From the NCBI GenBank assembly GCA_002989075.1, contig PSQN01000017.1:3293453-3357452 (forward strand): 64,000 nucleotides of DNA. Reading direction: 5' to 3'. Below are positions 41,062-52,183 of this stretch, piece after piece. Each line of letters starts with the position of its first letter. Within the stretch, counting starts at the first letter, position 1. The stretch is from Arthonia radiata (taxonomy: Eukaryota > Ascomycota > Arthoniomycetes > Arthoniales > Arthoniaceae). Under the pieces are notes generated by a model, which had not been told where the DNA came from, did not search any database, and worked only from the letters and a program-made list of their open reading frames with translations. A program made the position numbers and the translations under genes.

Positions 41062-42177
41062 GATTAGGTATGTCGTGCGCAATGCCCGCAAAGCACACAG
41101 CTTAGGGAGGAAGTAGAAGGGGATTAGATGAGAGCCTTGATCCGAAGTCGAGGATGCAGTGCTTTGAAGTGACCCTCATGACGCCATCACCTGAACACAA
41201 GCAAACACATGAGCCTCGTGGCCCACTCACCGAGTACGTCGGGTCTCACCGTGTCACTTCTTCTTCAACGTGGATTGGCGGTCGGGTTTGTGCATTTATA
41301 TGCCCACCTTCTCTATTAGTTATCATCGCACACAACTCTAGCGCCAACTGGCGGGAATATCATGTTCGCTGCATCATCAACAAACGCGCAGTTTCAAACA
41401 ATCCATCGCTCTTCCTGTCTTCAGCCGACATCTCATACATAGAGCACATGATCTCATTTGGCAAGCAACAAACGCCCTTGCGCCGTTACATCGCATTGAA
41501 CTGCAAGCAAACAACAAGTCTAAGTCTTACGCACCATATTGGAGATGTCTTGACAGCGAAACTGAGACCATGCTCACATCAGGAACGCGCTGCCCTCGAG
41601 CATTATCGAATCAGATGAAGGTTTACTGCTTACTTCGTTGAGATCCTGCAACAAAGCGTGGGTCTTGTACTGCAAACGACTGGCCGCTTGGGACATTCAG
41701 ATTGCTACCTGCCTGATGAACTCGAGGCCAGTGCAACACTTTCGATTACCCGTCGGTGTTGATGAAGAGCCCAAGTCGGCGAGGGCGTTTGCCGGCCTGC
41801 CCTTCTCGACCAATACGGTGGGTTCGATCTCGAAAGAGGTCGCTCACACTTCTTCACGCTTCGGCTAGTTTTGTTCACAAAGCCTTCCTAGATCCGCTGA
41901 CTGTCTGAGATGTAACTAGTAGCGCCATCATTCGTCATCACGTACCTTTGTCTATGTCTGACAGTATGGACAGCCAACAGCCTCTGCGCCCTTCCTAGAT
42001 TGTCTGCCGTGGTCTACCGTCTACAGCACTGAGCACAACGGTTACAATGCAACCGATACAATAGCGACACTTTCATGCCCGGGACCCCAGAGACAGAATG
42101 AGCGAATCAATATTGAGGATTCTATTGCAGATACCTACACTACGTCTCACATGATGTTCGATGACCTTACAGTGTTC
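41062..42177. other. intergenic stretch between minus-strand genes
   Basis: About 1.1 kb upstream of the Cys-module gene and downstream of the phosphate symporter. A 154-codon plus-strand frame (41154-41618) shows no domain or codon pattern and is not called. Confidence 0.45.
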
Positions 42178-43989
42178 TCAGAAGTGCGGCGTATTCAAAC
42201 AGATGGCCATCAGCAGGCCAGAGATCAGCCCGGCGCAAGGCAGCGTCAGCACCCAGCCCATGAAGATCTTACCCAAATGTGGCCAGTTCACGGTCTTCAG
42301 GTCGTAGTTCATGAGTGCAACACCAAGCGTGGCGCCCGTCAAGCACTGCGTGGTCGAGACGGGAAGACCCAACCGACTTGCCAGAAGGACGGTGATGACG
42401 GCGCCGAGTTCCATTGAGAAGCCGCGAGTCGGACTGTGCTGCGTGATGCGGTTGCCGAGAGACTTGATGATGTGCTACAAATATGTCAGCATGAGCGTTA
42501 CTATGTGAAGGAAGACAACAGGAACTCACATAGCCGAAGAACCAGAAACCAAGACCGAGTAGGAGACCAGCAACTGCAAGCATCCATCTAGGCGTATCAC
42601 TCTCGGTATCGACGACACCTAGAGTAACAGCGTCAGCTTCGCCATCCTCAAATGTAGCGCATCTTGGGTGTGTCAATTACCAGCTTGCCAGGTCGCATAG
42701 GTAGCTGCCCAAGGTCCGACAGCATTCGCCACATCATTCGAACCGTGAGCAATCGACATGAGCATGGCAGACGCCGCTTGAGCGTACGTCCACAGGTGCT
42801 CGACGCGATTGTCGTACTTTGGTGCGCGGGAATGCTTCTCTTGCAGGCTCACAGATGCGTGCGATACACAGTCGTAAGTGACTCCGTGCAAGAAGATGAA
42901 CTTAATCCAAGACCACATACGTTTTGGGTCGGTGATCGATAGGTGTGCAGTAGGACCCAAGAAGCGTTCTTGTGGTGAAAGGGGCTTCTTCTGAACGATC
43001 TGGTTCGGCGCCGCCTCCTTCTCAACGTCTCGAGCCATGGCTCCTTTCGTATCACCCTCTTGACCAGAAACGCGAGGAGAGTTTGTGTCAGAGTCGGCGG
43101 GCTCCATCTTTTCGATGTAGGCGTTGCTGTAATAGTCGATGATCACATGCTTCTTGTTGGATGGGAGGTAGATCCATGGGTCCTCCCTCCAGAGCGTTGG
43201 GCCTAAAGGGATGTGGTACCACTCGAGCCGGTAGTCCTCCTTGATGAGCCTTCGGTGGAAATAAGGCAGGAAGAATGTGTACGTGATGATGAGCACACCA
43301 GCGAAGACGCCGAGAATGATTCCTGTAGCCTTGCCAGCTCCGAACTCCTCCAGTGACGGCGCGGTCGGTGCCTCAACGACGAGGAACAGTGCCAGGATGG
43401 ATGCCGTGAATGCTAGGAATGCCGGAATCAATCGCAACGCCCATTTGAGGGAATCTTGACGAACGAGTACAGCGTACTTGACAATTCCAAACACCAATGC
43501 AGCAAAGCCGGCCGATATTAGTGGCGATATTGCCCAGGAAGCGGCGATTTGAGAGACGCTGCCATCATCCCAAGCCCACGCGATCGACGTTTGAGACGCA
43601 ATGCCGACACCGATGAGCGCTCCGACAATAGTCTGCGTCGTCGACACTGGAAAGCCGAGGCCAGTAGCAAGGAGCAGCCAAGTCGCATTGGCGATCTCCG
43701 CACACATCATAGCCAGCATCAGCGTGCCGGGGTTGCGCGCAGTTTCGAACTTGTCAATGCCAATGATGTCGTTCTTGATGGTGTCTGTGACGTTGTCACC
43801 GAGCGCAATGGCCCCGACAAACTCGGTGATGATCGCTAGAAACCCAACTTGCACCATAGTCAATGTTCGGGCAGCCACCGACGTCGCATACGAGTTTGCG
43901 ACATCGTTCGCGCCGTTACCGAACGAGCTGCCCATGAAGGCAAGGGTGACGAGGGCGAAGATCCAGTCATACTGTCCGAGGATTACCAT
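42178..43989 (-). CDS. PHO89: Na+/phosphate symporter, PHO-4/Pho89 family
   Basis: Predicted 564-aa inorganic phosphate permease of the PiT family (N. crassa PHO-4, yeast Pho89), plasma membrane. Exons: 43989-42681, 42618-42530 and 42474-42178; GT-AG introns of 62 and 55 nt. Both inverted-repeat signatures are present: GNGANDVANSYATSV near the N-terminus and AHGSNDVANAVGPWA in the second half. Paired motifs GFPVSTTQTIVGALIGVG and GLPVSTTQCLTGATLGVA also occur. A central hydrophilic cytoplasmic loop of about 150 residues separates the halves. Two CACGTG boxes upstream fit control by a Pho4/NUC-1-type bHLH factor on phosphate starvation (inferred). Confidence 0.95.
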
Positions 43990-44177
43990 GACTGCGGTTT
44001 GAGGTCCACTCGTTGTGGGCGTGAAGAAGGCAGGCTTGTCGATATGCAGGTCTTTGAAGAATCCATGTCAACAAGATCCGGGAGGCGTATTTATGTGCGG
44101 GTATGGTGCATGTCGTTGCGATTGTCAGAGCATGCGTGGGACGTCACTCTGTTGCAATATTATTCTTGGCTGAGATA

Positions 44178-44183
44178 CACGTG
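44178..44183. promoter_or_regulatory. CACGTGGG-type E-box upstream of phosphate symporter
   Basis: CACGTG followed by GG, about 190 bp before the PHO89 ATG. CACGTGGG is the high-affinity Pho4 site in yeast, and NUC-1 of Neurospora binds CACGTG. Function here is inferred from position. Confidence 0.45.
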
Positions 44184-44456
44184 GGACACTGCGAAAGCCT
44201 GACGGGCAACCAAGCAACAGGACTTTCGCCTCGAGTCGAGATCTCGGTCTTGCTCTTCCACTCACGGTATCATTCCTACAGCGAAGCATTTGCCAATCCG
44301 TTGAGTCCTTCGAAGGGGGAGGCATGGAGGGTTGTGTCTGGCTGCAGCCGTCCATACCAAGATACCAAGCACGCGACAGCACTTGGCCATCTTGGCCCAG
44401 ACGGATCCTGAGAAAAATGAAAAGTGTTCGTGTCCACTAAGATAAAGTCTTTGCAA

Positions 44457-44462
44457 CACGTG
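44457..44462. promoter_or_regulatory. second CACGTG E-box upstream of phosphate symporter
   Basis: CACGTG within AACACGTGTT, about 470 bp before the PHO89 ATG. The flanks are less like the preferred Pho4 site. A palindromic 6-mer this common may be chance. Confidence 0.3.
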
Positions 44463-45020
44463 TTTGCTCTGCTTTACTTCGATGTTTTCGAGAGCATCCT
44501 TTGCCGCCGACGTCCAGGATGCTTAGAGAGTGCTCTCGGTCGTTGCTTGTCGTCGGCTGCGCCGTAGCCATGTACTGGAGTTAGTATGGCAGTCCACGCA
44601 ACGTATCTGGTCTGAGGTGATCGCAACCATCTCGACGAGAGAGCAGATTTATGGTCATTGTACTACACTCCCAATTGATGCCAGCGTGCCTGTGTAAATG
44701 AAGGTGAGACGGTGTTTGAACGAAACACCAGTGGTCAACATGATACTGATTGCCGCCCCTGCTGCGACCACCGTCACCGCCCCGCCTGAGTGCGTACTTT
44801 TTCTTTGCCAAATTATTGCGTCCGCCATTGCTCACATAGTTGATTCCATCAATCTCAAGCGCTTACTCCCTGTCAAGATTATTGGCCTAGCAATGAGTAG
44901 CGTGTAGTGCTACAAAGACCCGATACTTGCTCTAATACCATGTCTCACTACCTTGGACTCTGAGCCGAAGAACAGGGAAGCAAATAGACCCTTCGCTGTG
45001 GATGTCCCTCCCTCATAAGC

Positions 45021-45058
45021 ATCCATACGAGAGATCTGAATCCATACGGGGAATCTGA
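45021..45058. repeat. 19-bp tandem repeat, two copies plus one distant
   Basis: ATCCATACGAGAGATCTGA is followed directly by ATCCATACGGGGAATCTGA. A third related copy, ATCCATACGAGAAATCGAG, lies at 45128-45146. All are within 300 bp upstream of the dioxygenase start. Confidence 0.75.
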
Positions 45059-45295
45059 ATCGTATTAATTATACCCATTGCTTGTTTTTCAGGTTGGTAT
45101 GCATAAATGTTAATTCGGACGACTTTAATCCATACGAGAAATCGAGGTCCACCATCGGGTTTATTCTTTGCGGGCGCTGCGCATTTTGAAAGCGTGAAAT
45201 GTCCTCGCTCTGCGGCGCTTGACTTCTTTCTTCCACGCAAATGTGTGAGTAGATTAGGCTGTCGGTGAAGGTCGAGAGATTCAAATCACTTTACC

Positions 45296-46483
45296 ATGGC
45301 CACAAAGGCACGCATCCCAATAACGCTATCAAAAACATCAATCAGATGCTACAACACAGCAAAATCCCTCGACAACTTCAAAGCCATCTGCTCCCAACAA
45401 CCAAGCGAAACCGAGTACCCACTCGCACATTCCATCGATTTCCGCATCCCCATCTACACCACGACATCCTTCTCCACCACCGACAACCAGACCATCCAAC
45501 GCCTGCAATCAGAACTCAAACACCTCCTGCACCACGGCCCAGGCGTCTACATCCTCAAACACCTCTACCCCCGCGCCTCTCTCCTCCCCCGCGTCAACGC
45601 CATATTCTCCCGCATCATCGCCCGCGAAGCCACAACCTCCAAAGGCGACCACTTCTCCGCCTCTGGCAACAACACGCGCATCTGGAATTCCTTCGGCAAG
45701 CACTGTCTCCAAGACCCTGTGTCTTTCGCGGAGTACTACGCTAACCCCTGGTTGCGCATCGTCTCTGAGTCCTGGCTCGGTCCTGCCTACAGGATCACGG
45801 CGCAGTGCAACATCGTCAAGCCCGGCGGGAAACCGCAGCTGCCGCATCGGGACTACCATCTCGGGTTTCAGACGGCGGAAGCTGTAGCGAAGTACCCGTT
45901 GGCGACGCAGGTGGCGAGCCAGTTCTTGACACTGCAGGGCGCGGTCGCGCATAGTGATATGCCGCTGGAGTCCGGTCCCACCAGGTTTCTGCCGTATAGT
46001 CAGACGTACGCGGAGGGGTACAGCGCGTATCGTGATCCCGCTTTCCAGGAGTACTTTCAGGATTCTTGGGTGAGTCTGCCGCTGGAGGAGGGAGATGGCG
46101 TGTTTTTCAATCCTGCGCTTTTTCATGCAGCTGGGAAGAATAAGAGTGAGGATATTGAAAGGAGTGCGAATTTGTTGCAGGTGAGCAGTGCGTTTGGGAA
46201 GACGATGGAGAGTTTGGATAGTGTCAAGTTAGTTGAGAGATGCTGGGAAGAGATGAGGGGGATGTATGAGAAACAAGGAATGAGTCAAGAGGTCGAAGCG
46301 TTGATAAGAGCTGTCGGTGATGGGTACCCGTTTCCTACTAATCTGGACACAAGACCGCCGTCTACTGGCGGCATGGCGCCGGAGGATGAGCAGAGCATTA
46401 TGAGGGGGATGCTTGTGGCTGGTACGAGCACCGAGGAGGTCGTGGCTGCGCTGACACAGATGCGTGAGGATGCAGCGATGTGA
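45296..46483 (+). CDS. phytanoyl-CoA dioxygenase (PhyH) family protein
   Basis: Predicted 395-aa Fe(II)/2-oxoglutarate-dependent oxygenase, single exon. Iron ligands are clear: His184 and Asp186 (LPHRDYH) and His277 (NPALFHAAGKN), with Arg289 (ERSANLLQ) placed to bind 2-oxoglutarate. The first 25 residues (MATKARIPITLSKTSIRCYN) are basic and hydroxylated and could be a mitochondrial leader. The substrate is unknown: the PhyH family hydroxylates branched fatty acyl-CoAs but also many secondary metabolites. The stop codon lies 7 bp from that of the DAS-like gene on the other strand, so the 3' UTRs must overlap. Confidence 0.87.
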   Translation: MATKARIPITLSKTSIRCYNTAKSLDNFKAICSQQPSETEYPLAHSIDFRIPIYTTTSFSTTDNQTIQRLQSELKHLLHHGPGVYILKHLYPRASLLPRVNAIFSRIIAREATTSKGDHFSASGNNTRIWNSFGKHCLQDPVSFAEYYANPWLRIVSESWLGPAYRITAQCNIVKPGGKPQLPHRDYHLGFQTAEAVAKYPLATQVASQFLTLQGAVAHSDMPLESGPTRFLPYSQTYAEGYSAYRDPAFQEYFQDSWVSLPLEEGDGVFFNPALFHAAGKNKSEDIERSANLLQVSSAFGKTMESLDSVKLVERCWEEMRGMYEKQGMSQEVEALIRAVGDGYPFPTNLDTRPPSTGGMAPEDEQSIMRGMLVAGTSTEEVVAALTQMREDAAM

Positions 46484-46490
46484 GGTGGCC

Positions 46491-48983
46491 TCAATTTGAG
46501 TGCTCATCGTCCATGAGCAGCTGCGCTTTCTCCCAGCCCTCCGTGTTGAGCTGGACGAAGCCCTCGGCTCTGACGTTGGCCAAACCTTCCCCATCCACCC
46601 TCTCCAGCAAGGGCTTCACCTTGTTGGCGAAGTGCTCGCCATTGAAGCCGAAGTGCTTGTACGCCACTTCACCGGGCAGGCTCTGCCCGAAAGTGCACAT
46701 ACCGTATCCAGCGTCCGCGTACCGCTCCCAGCCGGTCATCGAGAATGCTTCGATGACAGCCACAGGCATGTCTTTCCGCCGCAGCACCTCTGCCTTGTAC
46801 TCCTTGCTCTGTCGATCAAATTCTCGCCAGCACGGCAGGCTCACAACTCTCGCCGCAATACCTTGCTCCTTCAACTTATCGGCGGCATCGACTGCAAAGC
46901 GCAGCTCAGCACCAGCGCCGACGAGCGTAATCTTGGCGCCGTCTTCCTCCTTCAAGACGTACCCACCTTTCAGCACGCCGGCGCGCTTCGTCCAACCTTG
47001 ACCGAAATACTGAGGATTGTTCTGACGACTTAGACTCAACATGCTGGGCGTACGTCGATATCTGAGAGCCAGCTCCACTCCACCCGCGACCTCCTCACTG
47101 TCCGCAGGCCTGATGTAGAGGAAGTTCGGCATCGCACGGTACAGCGTCGCCAACTCGATGGGCTGATGCGTGGGCCCATCCTCACCAGTTCCGATTGAGT
47201 CGTGCGTAGCAATGTGGATCTGATGGAAGCGCTGTATCGCACCCATGCGTATGCCTGGCGCGGCGTAGATGTAGAACATGAAGAAGCTTGATGTGATTGG
47301 GAGGAATGTGCCAGGATTGTAAGCTGACAAGCCATTCGCTATGCTTGCCATAGCGTGCTCGCGGATGCCGTAGTGGATATATCGACCGGCATACGAGCCC
47401 GGGGGTCCTTTCGCTGGCTTCAGACCCGGATACTGGAAGGCTTGCGCGCCCGGCCACATCAGCGGGATGGATGGCGTGAGGTCTGCCGAGCCAGGCATGA
47501 AATTGCGAACGTGCTGTGCGATCGGCTTGCATACTAGACCCGCAGATTTGCGGGCTGGGATAGGATCTGTGGAAAACTCTGAAGTTGGTGGGATGAGCGC
47601 CACCGGATCGGAGGTAAATTCACCATTCCTGCGCTTGTCGAACTCCTCTGCGAGATCAGGATGGGCTTCTCGATAGCGGCGGAGTAGCTGATTATACTGC
47701 TCTTCAAGCTTCTTGCCGCGGTCGCCCACATTATCGAAGAGTCTACGCACAGAATCATCGAGGACGAAGTGCTGCTCAGGGTCTCTGTTGAAGGTCCGTT
47801 TGATGTGCTTGACGTCGTCGGGACCGAACGCCGCGCCGTGTGTAGAGGCTTCTCCTTGCTTAGCTGAGCCGACTCCGATGATGGTGCGGATGTTGATGAA
47901 AGTCGGCTTGTTCTCGTTCTTGTTCTTGGCTTCTTCGATAGCTGAGACGATCCCGTTGACATCGTAGCATCCATCATAAACGTCGATGACATCGAAGCCA
48001 CAAGCTCGCATCTTCGCGTTGATGTCCTCGTTCACAACCATGTCAATCGAGCCGTCGCACGTGATTTCGTTATGGTCATACATGATTACGAGCCGCTTCA
48101 GACGCCAGTGACCGGCGAGAGAGATTGCTTCGAGGCCCACACCTTCCTGCAAGCAAGCATCTCCGACCATGCAATAGACCATGTTGTCAATGACTGGGAA
48201 GCCTTCGCGGTTGTAGGTTGCGGCAAGGTTTTCAGTGGCCATAGCAAGGCCAACGGCGTTCGCAACACCCTGACCAAGCGGTCCCGTTGTGACTTCGATA
48301 CCTTCGATCTCGACTTCTGGGTGTCCCGGTGCGATGCTGTCTGGGAGCACAGAGTGATATGACTTGAGCTGATCCCACGTCATGTTCTTGAATCCGGTCA
48401 AATGCAGGAACATGTACTGGAAGAGACAGCAGTGGCCATTGGACAGCACAAAGCGATCTCGGGGAAACCACGAAGGATTGCTGGGAGAGTAGTTCATAAT
48501 ATAACGCCATAGTGATAGGCCAATGGCGGCCATGCCCATGGCGCCCCTGATATTGTGGTTAGTTTCAACACGGCTTGCTATGAGTTACAGTCACTGCCGA
48601 TGTTTGCACTGGAACACAGTTTCGAAATCTGGGTTCTGAGTGCAATTTGGCTAGACCATTGTACTAATGCGTAGTATTGCAACGCCCCTCGGCGAGATGC
48701 CTTCTGAACGGATCGTGGACTCTATGTGTAGACGCATATTTGCGAACTATTGAGGGTCGTCGGCTTCACACTTAACTTACCCAGGATGTCCGCCGCCGAA
48801 CTGTTGACATAGGTCTGCCACCAAGCAACGAAACGTAGCAAGGAAGTCCTTGTGGAGACTTTGACCCTCCAAGTCCAGCACTTTTTTTGCAGTCTTTACG
48901 CGCTTATTCGGCTTCTCCTCAGCAACACCATTCTGCATCTCCGTGCCATTGGCCTGCGGTCTTGAGCGAGTTCCTCTTGCCAT
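46491..48983 (-). CDS. transketolase family, dihydroxyacetone-synthase-like
   Basis: Predicted 752-aa thiamine-diphosphate enzyme. Two exons, 48983-48781 and 48546-46491. The 234-nt GT-AG intron falls inside the family motif GGGHPG|GAMGMAAIG. Landmarks: RDRFVLSNGHCC, GPLGQGVANAVGLAMA, the ThDP/Mg motif GDACLQEGVGLEAISLAGH, DHNEITCDGSID, and GIREHAMASIANGLSAYNPG in the Pyr domain. GDACLQEG in place of GDGCLMEG and the overall sequence are closer to methylotrophic-yeast dihydroxyacetone synthase than to housekeeping transketolase. The basic N-terminal extension (KPNKRVKTAKK) is unusual, and the C-terminus DDEHSN is not a PTS1 signal. Formaldehyde or other aldehyde acceptor use is inferred. The start ATG (MARGTRS) is the first in frame. 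Confidence 0.88.
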
Positions 48984-49752
48984 GATCAATGAATAACAGG
49001 TGACAGGTTATGTTCGAAAGGTTCGAGGGTAGACTATGTGGAATAGGAGCAACGTAAGATCAGAAGAGCAGCGAAGAGGAGACATGAAAACTTTGAACGG
49101 AGACCAAGTTTCTCCATTGCATATGTACCTCCGCTTACCATCGCACGCTCCAGACGATCGTTCGGCAAGCTTGCCATGCTGTCAGTGCTGTTGAGGGGTC
49201 CCGTGGGGTCAAAGTCAATATCGCGGCGAAATGGATGAACGGCACGATCGCATCGTAAGACGCTCGGTAAAGCCTCATCCGAAGGGTACAGAAGACCAGA
49301 CACGCATTGATGGGGAAGGCTGCCCCATAATGATGCTCAAACATATGGTGCTTGGAAACACATGAGCAAAGGGAAATGACAGCGCGAAGTTTTGCGTCCT
49401 TCCACGTTCCTGGTGTTGACTTCACGGCTTTATTCGTGGCACGTTTTAAGATTGTCGTGACTGATGATGCTGGTTCATGATGTTTTTAGTCGAGCGCCAA
49501 GATACTAGCTGCCTTCACCAGCCACCTGAGGGGTATGAGTTTGACGCGCCTGAGAAGCAATTGTTTGCTCGTTTGCTAATCAACACTCTTCTCAATCTGC
49601 AAAGTTTGCATCCAGCCCGACCTCTGACAACACCCATACACATCTCTCTTACAACTCAGCTCGCCTCGACCTCTAGGTCAGGCGTCGTGATAACTATCAT
49701 ACATCAACACATCAACACATCAGCACGCGATTTCCACCCCTCGGCAGACAAG
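48984..49752. other. intergenic stretch, divergent promoters
   Basis: About 770 bp between the DAS-like gene (minus) and the Apq12-like gene (plus). A short ACATCAAC microrepeat lies near 49702-49722 in the presumed leader of the latter. A 96-codon minus frame here is not protein-like. Confidence 0.45.
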
Positions 49753-50450
49753 ATGAACAACATACAAGGTAAGCAACATGTTCTAGGAAAAACGGAAAGG
49801 TTTAGCTGACGTCCACATATAGAGCAGCTCGTCGCCAACCTCCCCCCTGGTCTTCTCGATCATGTCACGTCCCACAGCGCAACCTACTGGACCTTCTATC
49901 AGCGGTTTATGGCGTTCCAGTCAGCCTTCCGCACGCACTTCCTCTCACCGCTCCAGACCTACATCATCGGTCCCTTTCTATCGCAACTCTCGGCCAGCCC
50001 AGACCTGGCCACTATAGCCATCTTGGTCATCGTCCTCTTCGTTTCACTCAAGATCCTCAACATGTTGTATCGGACGATAGTGTGGTGGATAAGCTTGTTC
50101 ATAAAGTTAGCGTTCTGGACCGCGATCCTGGGCGGTGTACTGTGGTTGTGGCAGCGAGGCTTTGAAGGAGTGGCTACAGACGCGAGCGCCTGGGGTGGCC
50201 AGGTAAATCTTAGAGCCTGTACACATTCCGTTCTATTGCCTGGCAAGCTTTGCCAAGCAGTCAGCGCGCCGGCGTGGTCTCAAAATACTTTGTTTGGAAC
50301 CGTGAACGAACTTCAGAAGGTGCTGTGCTGACACCTTGTTTTTAGTTTTCACAGAACTATCAATACTGGCAACAGCAAGAGCTGAATGCACGCAATGCGA
50401 ATGGCGCGGGTGCTGCCGGTGTACGCGATGCTTGGTGGACTGGTCGTTGA
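49753..50450 (+). CDS. APQ12: Apq12-like nuclear envelope/ER membrane protein
   Basis: Predicted 163-aa protein of the nuclear pore assembly/biogenesis (Apq12) family, which keeps nuclear-envelope lipid homeostasis and pore biogenesis in yeast. Exons: 49753-49768 (16 nt), 49823-50202 and 50355-50450; GT-AG introns of 54 and 152 nt. A short amphipathic N-terminal part (YWTFYQRFMAFQSAFRTHFLSPLQTYI) precedes two TM helices (ATIAILVIVLFVSLKILNML, FWTAILGGVLWLWQRGFEG) in the family spacing. The tail is short and Trp-containing (VRDAWWTGR). The acceptor of the last intron is ambiguous by nine bases (50345 or 50354), changing the protein by FSQ only. Confidence 0.78.
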
Positions 50451-52183
50451 CAAGGATTGAAAATGGTCAAGCAAGACGATGAGGACCCGGAATCGGAGCG
50501 CAGCGCGGATGGTACCGTCGTTCGCTGCTGGTATCAACTGCGCAGGCTGACGCCGGAAGACGGGTGGCAAATCTTGGATAGAAGCCGCTGCCTACATTCG
50601 GACCGATGAAAGTGCATAAGACGAGGGACTATTGAGAGAGGATCCCTAAAGGAAAGCCCACGCGTTGGCAGGTGACGGTGTACATGCAATTCGTCGTCAA
50701 CATTGATGTTGCCAAGTCTTTCAATGCATCTTCGCGGCTGAGTATTTTCGTTTCAACGTTAGGTTGTATGCAGAAGTGCGATGTTGACAGCCCGAGGCAT
50801 GATTGTGTGCCAAGTGGATGCCAAAGCAAGGCTACCGAGGTCGACGCGACGCTGTACAGCAGCTATTGGGGAGCATGTTGAGAAGGGGAATGCGGCTCCA
50901 AGGAATTTGAAGTGACTAGAATGTCGCGGACTCCGTAGGCATCGATCACCAGACGTGCAGACGCATTGACGTGTCGTCTGTGGAAAATTTGATTCCAGAG
51001 CGATCCGTTGAACTCTAAATGGCGTGGGGGCGATATTTTCTCACGTGGTAGCAGTGGCAGTGCTAATTTCGGCTCTTCCAGGGAGCGTTGTGACATACCG
51101 CCCCTCGATCGCGGGGCCTACTAAGCGGGGCTGTCAGACTTACTGATAACACTAGCATCTACAACTGCGGACCTCGCGCGGTCGCTCCCGCATTCGAAGG
51201 GCCGAGAGTGGGGACCCTTTTCCCACCATCACAGGCCTGTCATCTGGTCTGCTCTGGCTCAACTTAGCAGAGCGATGATCTTCAATTGAGGCTTTGACAC
51301 AAGACAAACGACGTTGAAGCATAAAGAGTAAGAGGCGCACAGCAGATCACAAGCAGAGCACGAGTGCGAGCCGGCGGCTGTATTCAACCGCAAGGCCGCT
51401 CGCTTTTCAGACGCAGGCCGAAGTTCGGTCTCGTAAGACCTCAATGGGTAATGATATGCGGGCATGTAGGTGCTGACAGCGTGGGATCGGATAACACGGA
51501 AGCCTAGCGAACGCATGCCCACGCGCGTAAGCAGGGAGCAACGTGGAAGCCTTGGCATACAGCACGGCCTTGCTGCATCGGAGCAGTGTAGCGCCGGTAA
51601 AGAAGCAGCTAAAGGCAGTAGCAAGCGATCAAAGTAAGCTGTAATGCAGGCTAGGAGCGGAAGCTTGCAGCGAACGGGGTAACTGCATCCCAACCTTCTG
51701 GAATACTTCCTTCTTTGCACAGCCATGTGTGGCTTTAACGTGGAAGTTTTCATTCAGCCTTACGTGTTCGTGCAGGAGAGGCAGTGACGCGGTTTTCGAA
51801 CTCGCTATACAAGTCGCATAGGGTGCCTAAATCTGAAATGATGCTACAGCGCGAGAGCCATCCGAGCGGTGTCAAACACGAATTTCCTTAATATACATCG
51901 GAGCCGCGCCCAACTTTCCATTGGTAATTCAAATTTCTTAACGCCGATTTACGACCACGTCTCGAGTCAGTCGAGTGACGTACATCATTTGTTCGATCTC
52001 CTTCCAGGTGGAGCTTCGGCCATGCGATTTACTTTGTTGTCCTCACACTCAGAACACATTGCCTCTTCCCCCAATTTTGCAACAATTGTCTCTCCTGGCG
52101 ACCATTCCTTTGATTACCCCCAGAACAAATTGAACTACCCTCAACTCCAAATCAAAAACTACCTAAATCGCCAGCACGAGTGG
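50451..52183. other. long intergenic stretch / leader of the zinc-finger gene
   Basis: About 1.7 kb. Frames of up to 164 codons are without features. Sequence from about 51850 to 52183 is pyrimidine- and A-rich like a long leader. An upstream in-frame ATG at 52022 could extend the zinc-finger protein by 54 residues. GGTGGCAAA, the yeast Rpn4 site, occurs once at 50563-50571, as expected by chance in this length. Confidence 0.45.

Larger units (their letters stand above)
43990..45295. other. intergenic stretch, divergent promoters
   Basis: About 1.3 kb between PHO89 (minus) and the dioxygenase gene (plus). Holds the two CACGTG boxes, an ATAAATA TATA-like run near 44090 about 100 bp from the PHO89 ATG, and the CATACG(A/G)-containing repeats near 45021. 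Confidence 0.5.

Noticed and set aside
50563-50571. GGTGGCAAA, the yeast Rpn4 (PACE) site, near the Rpn4-type gene
   Set aside because: One exact 9-mer is expected in roughly every second window of this size, and it lies 1.6 kb from the start codon. Not evidence of autoregulation.
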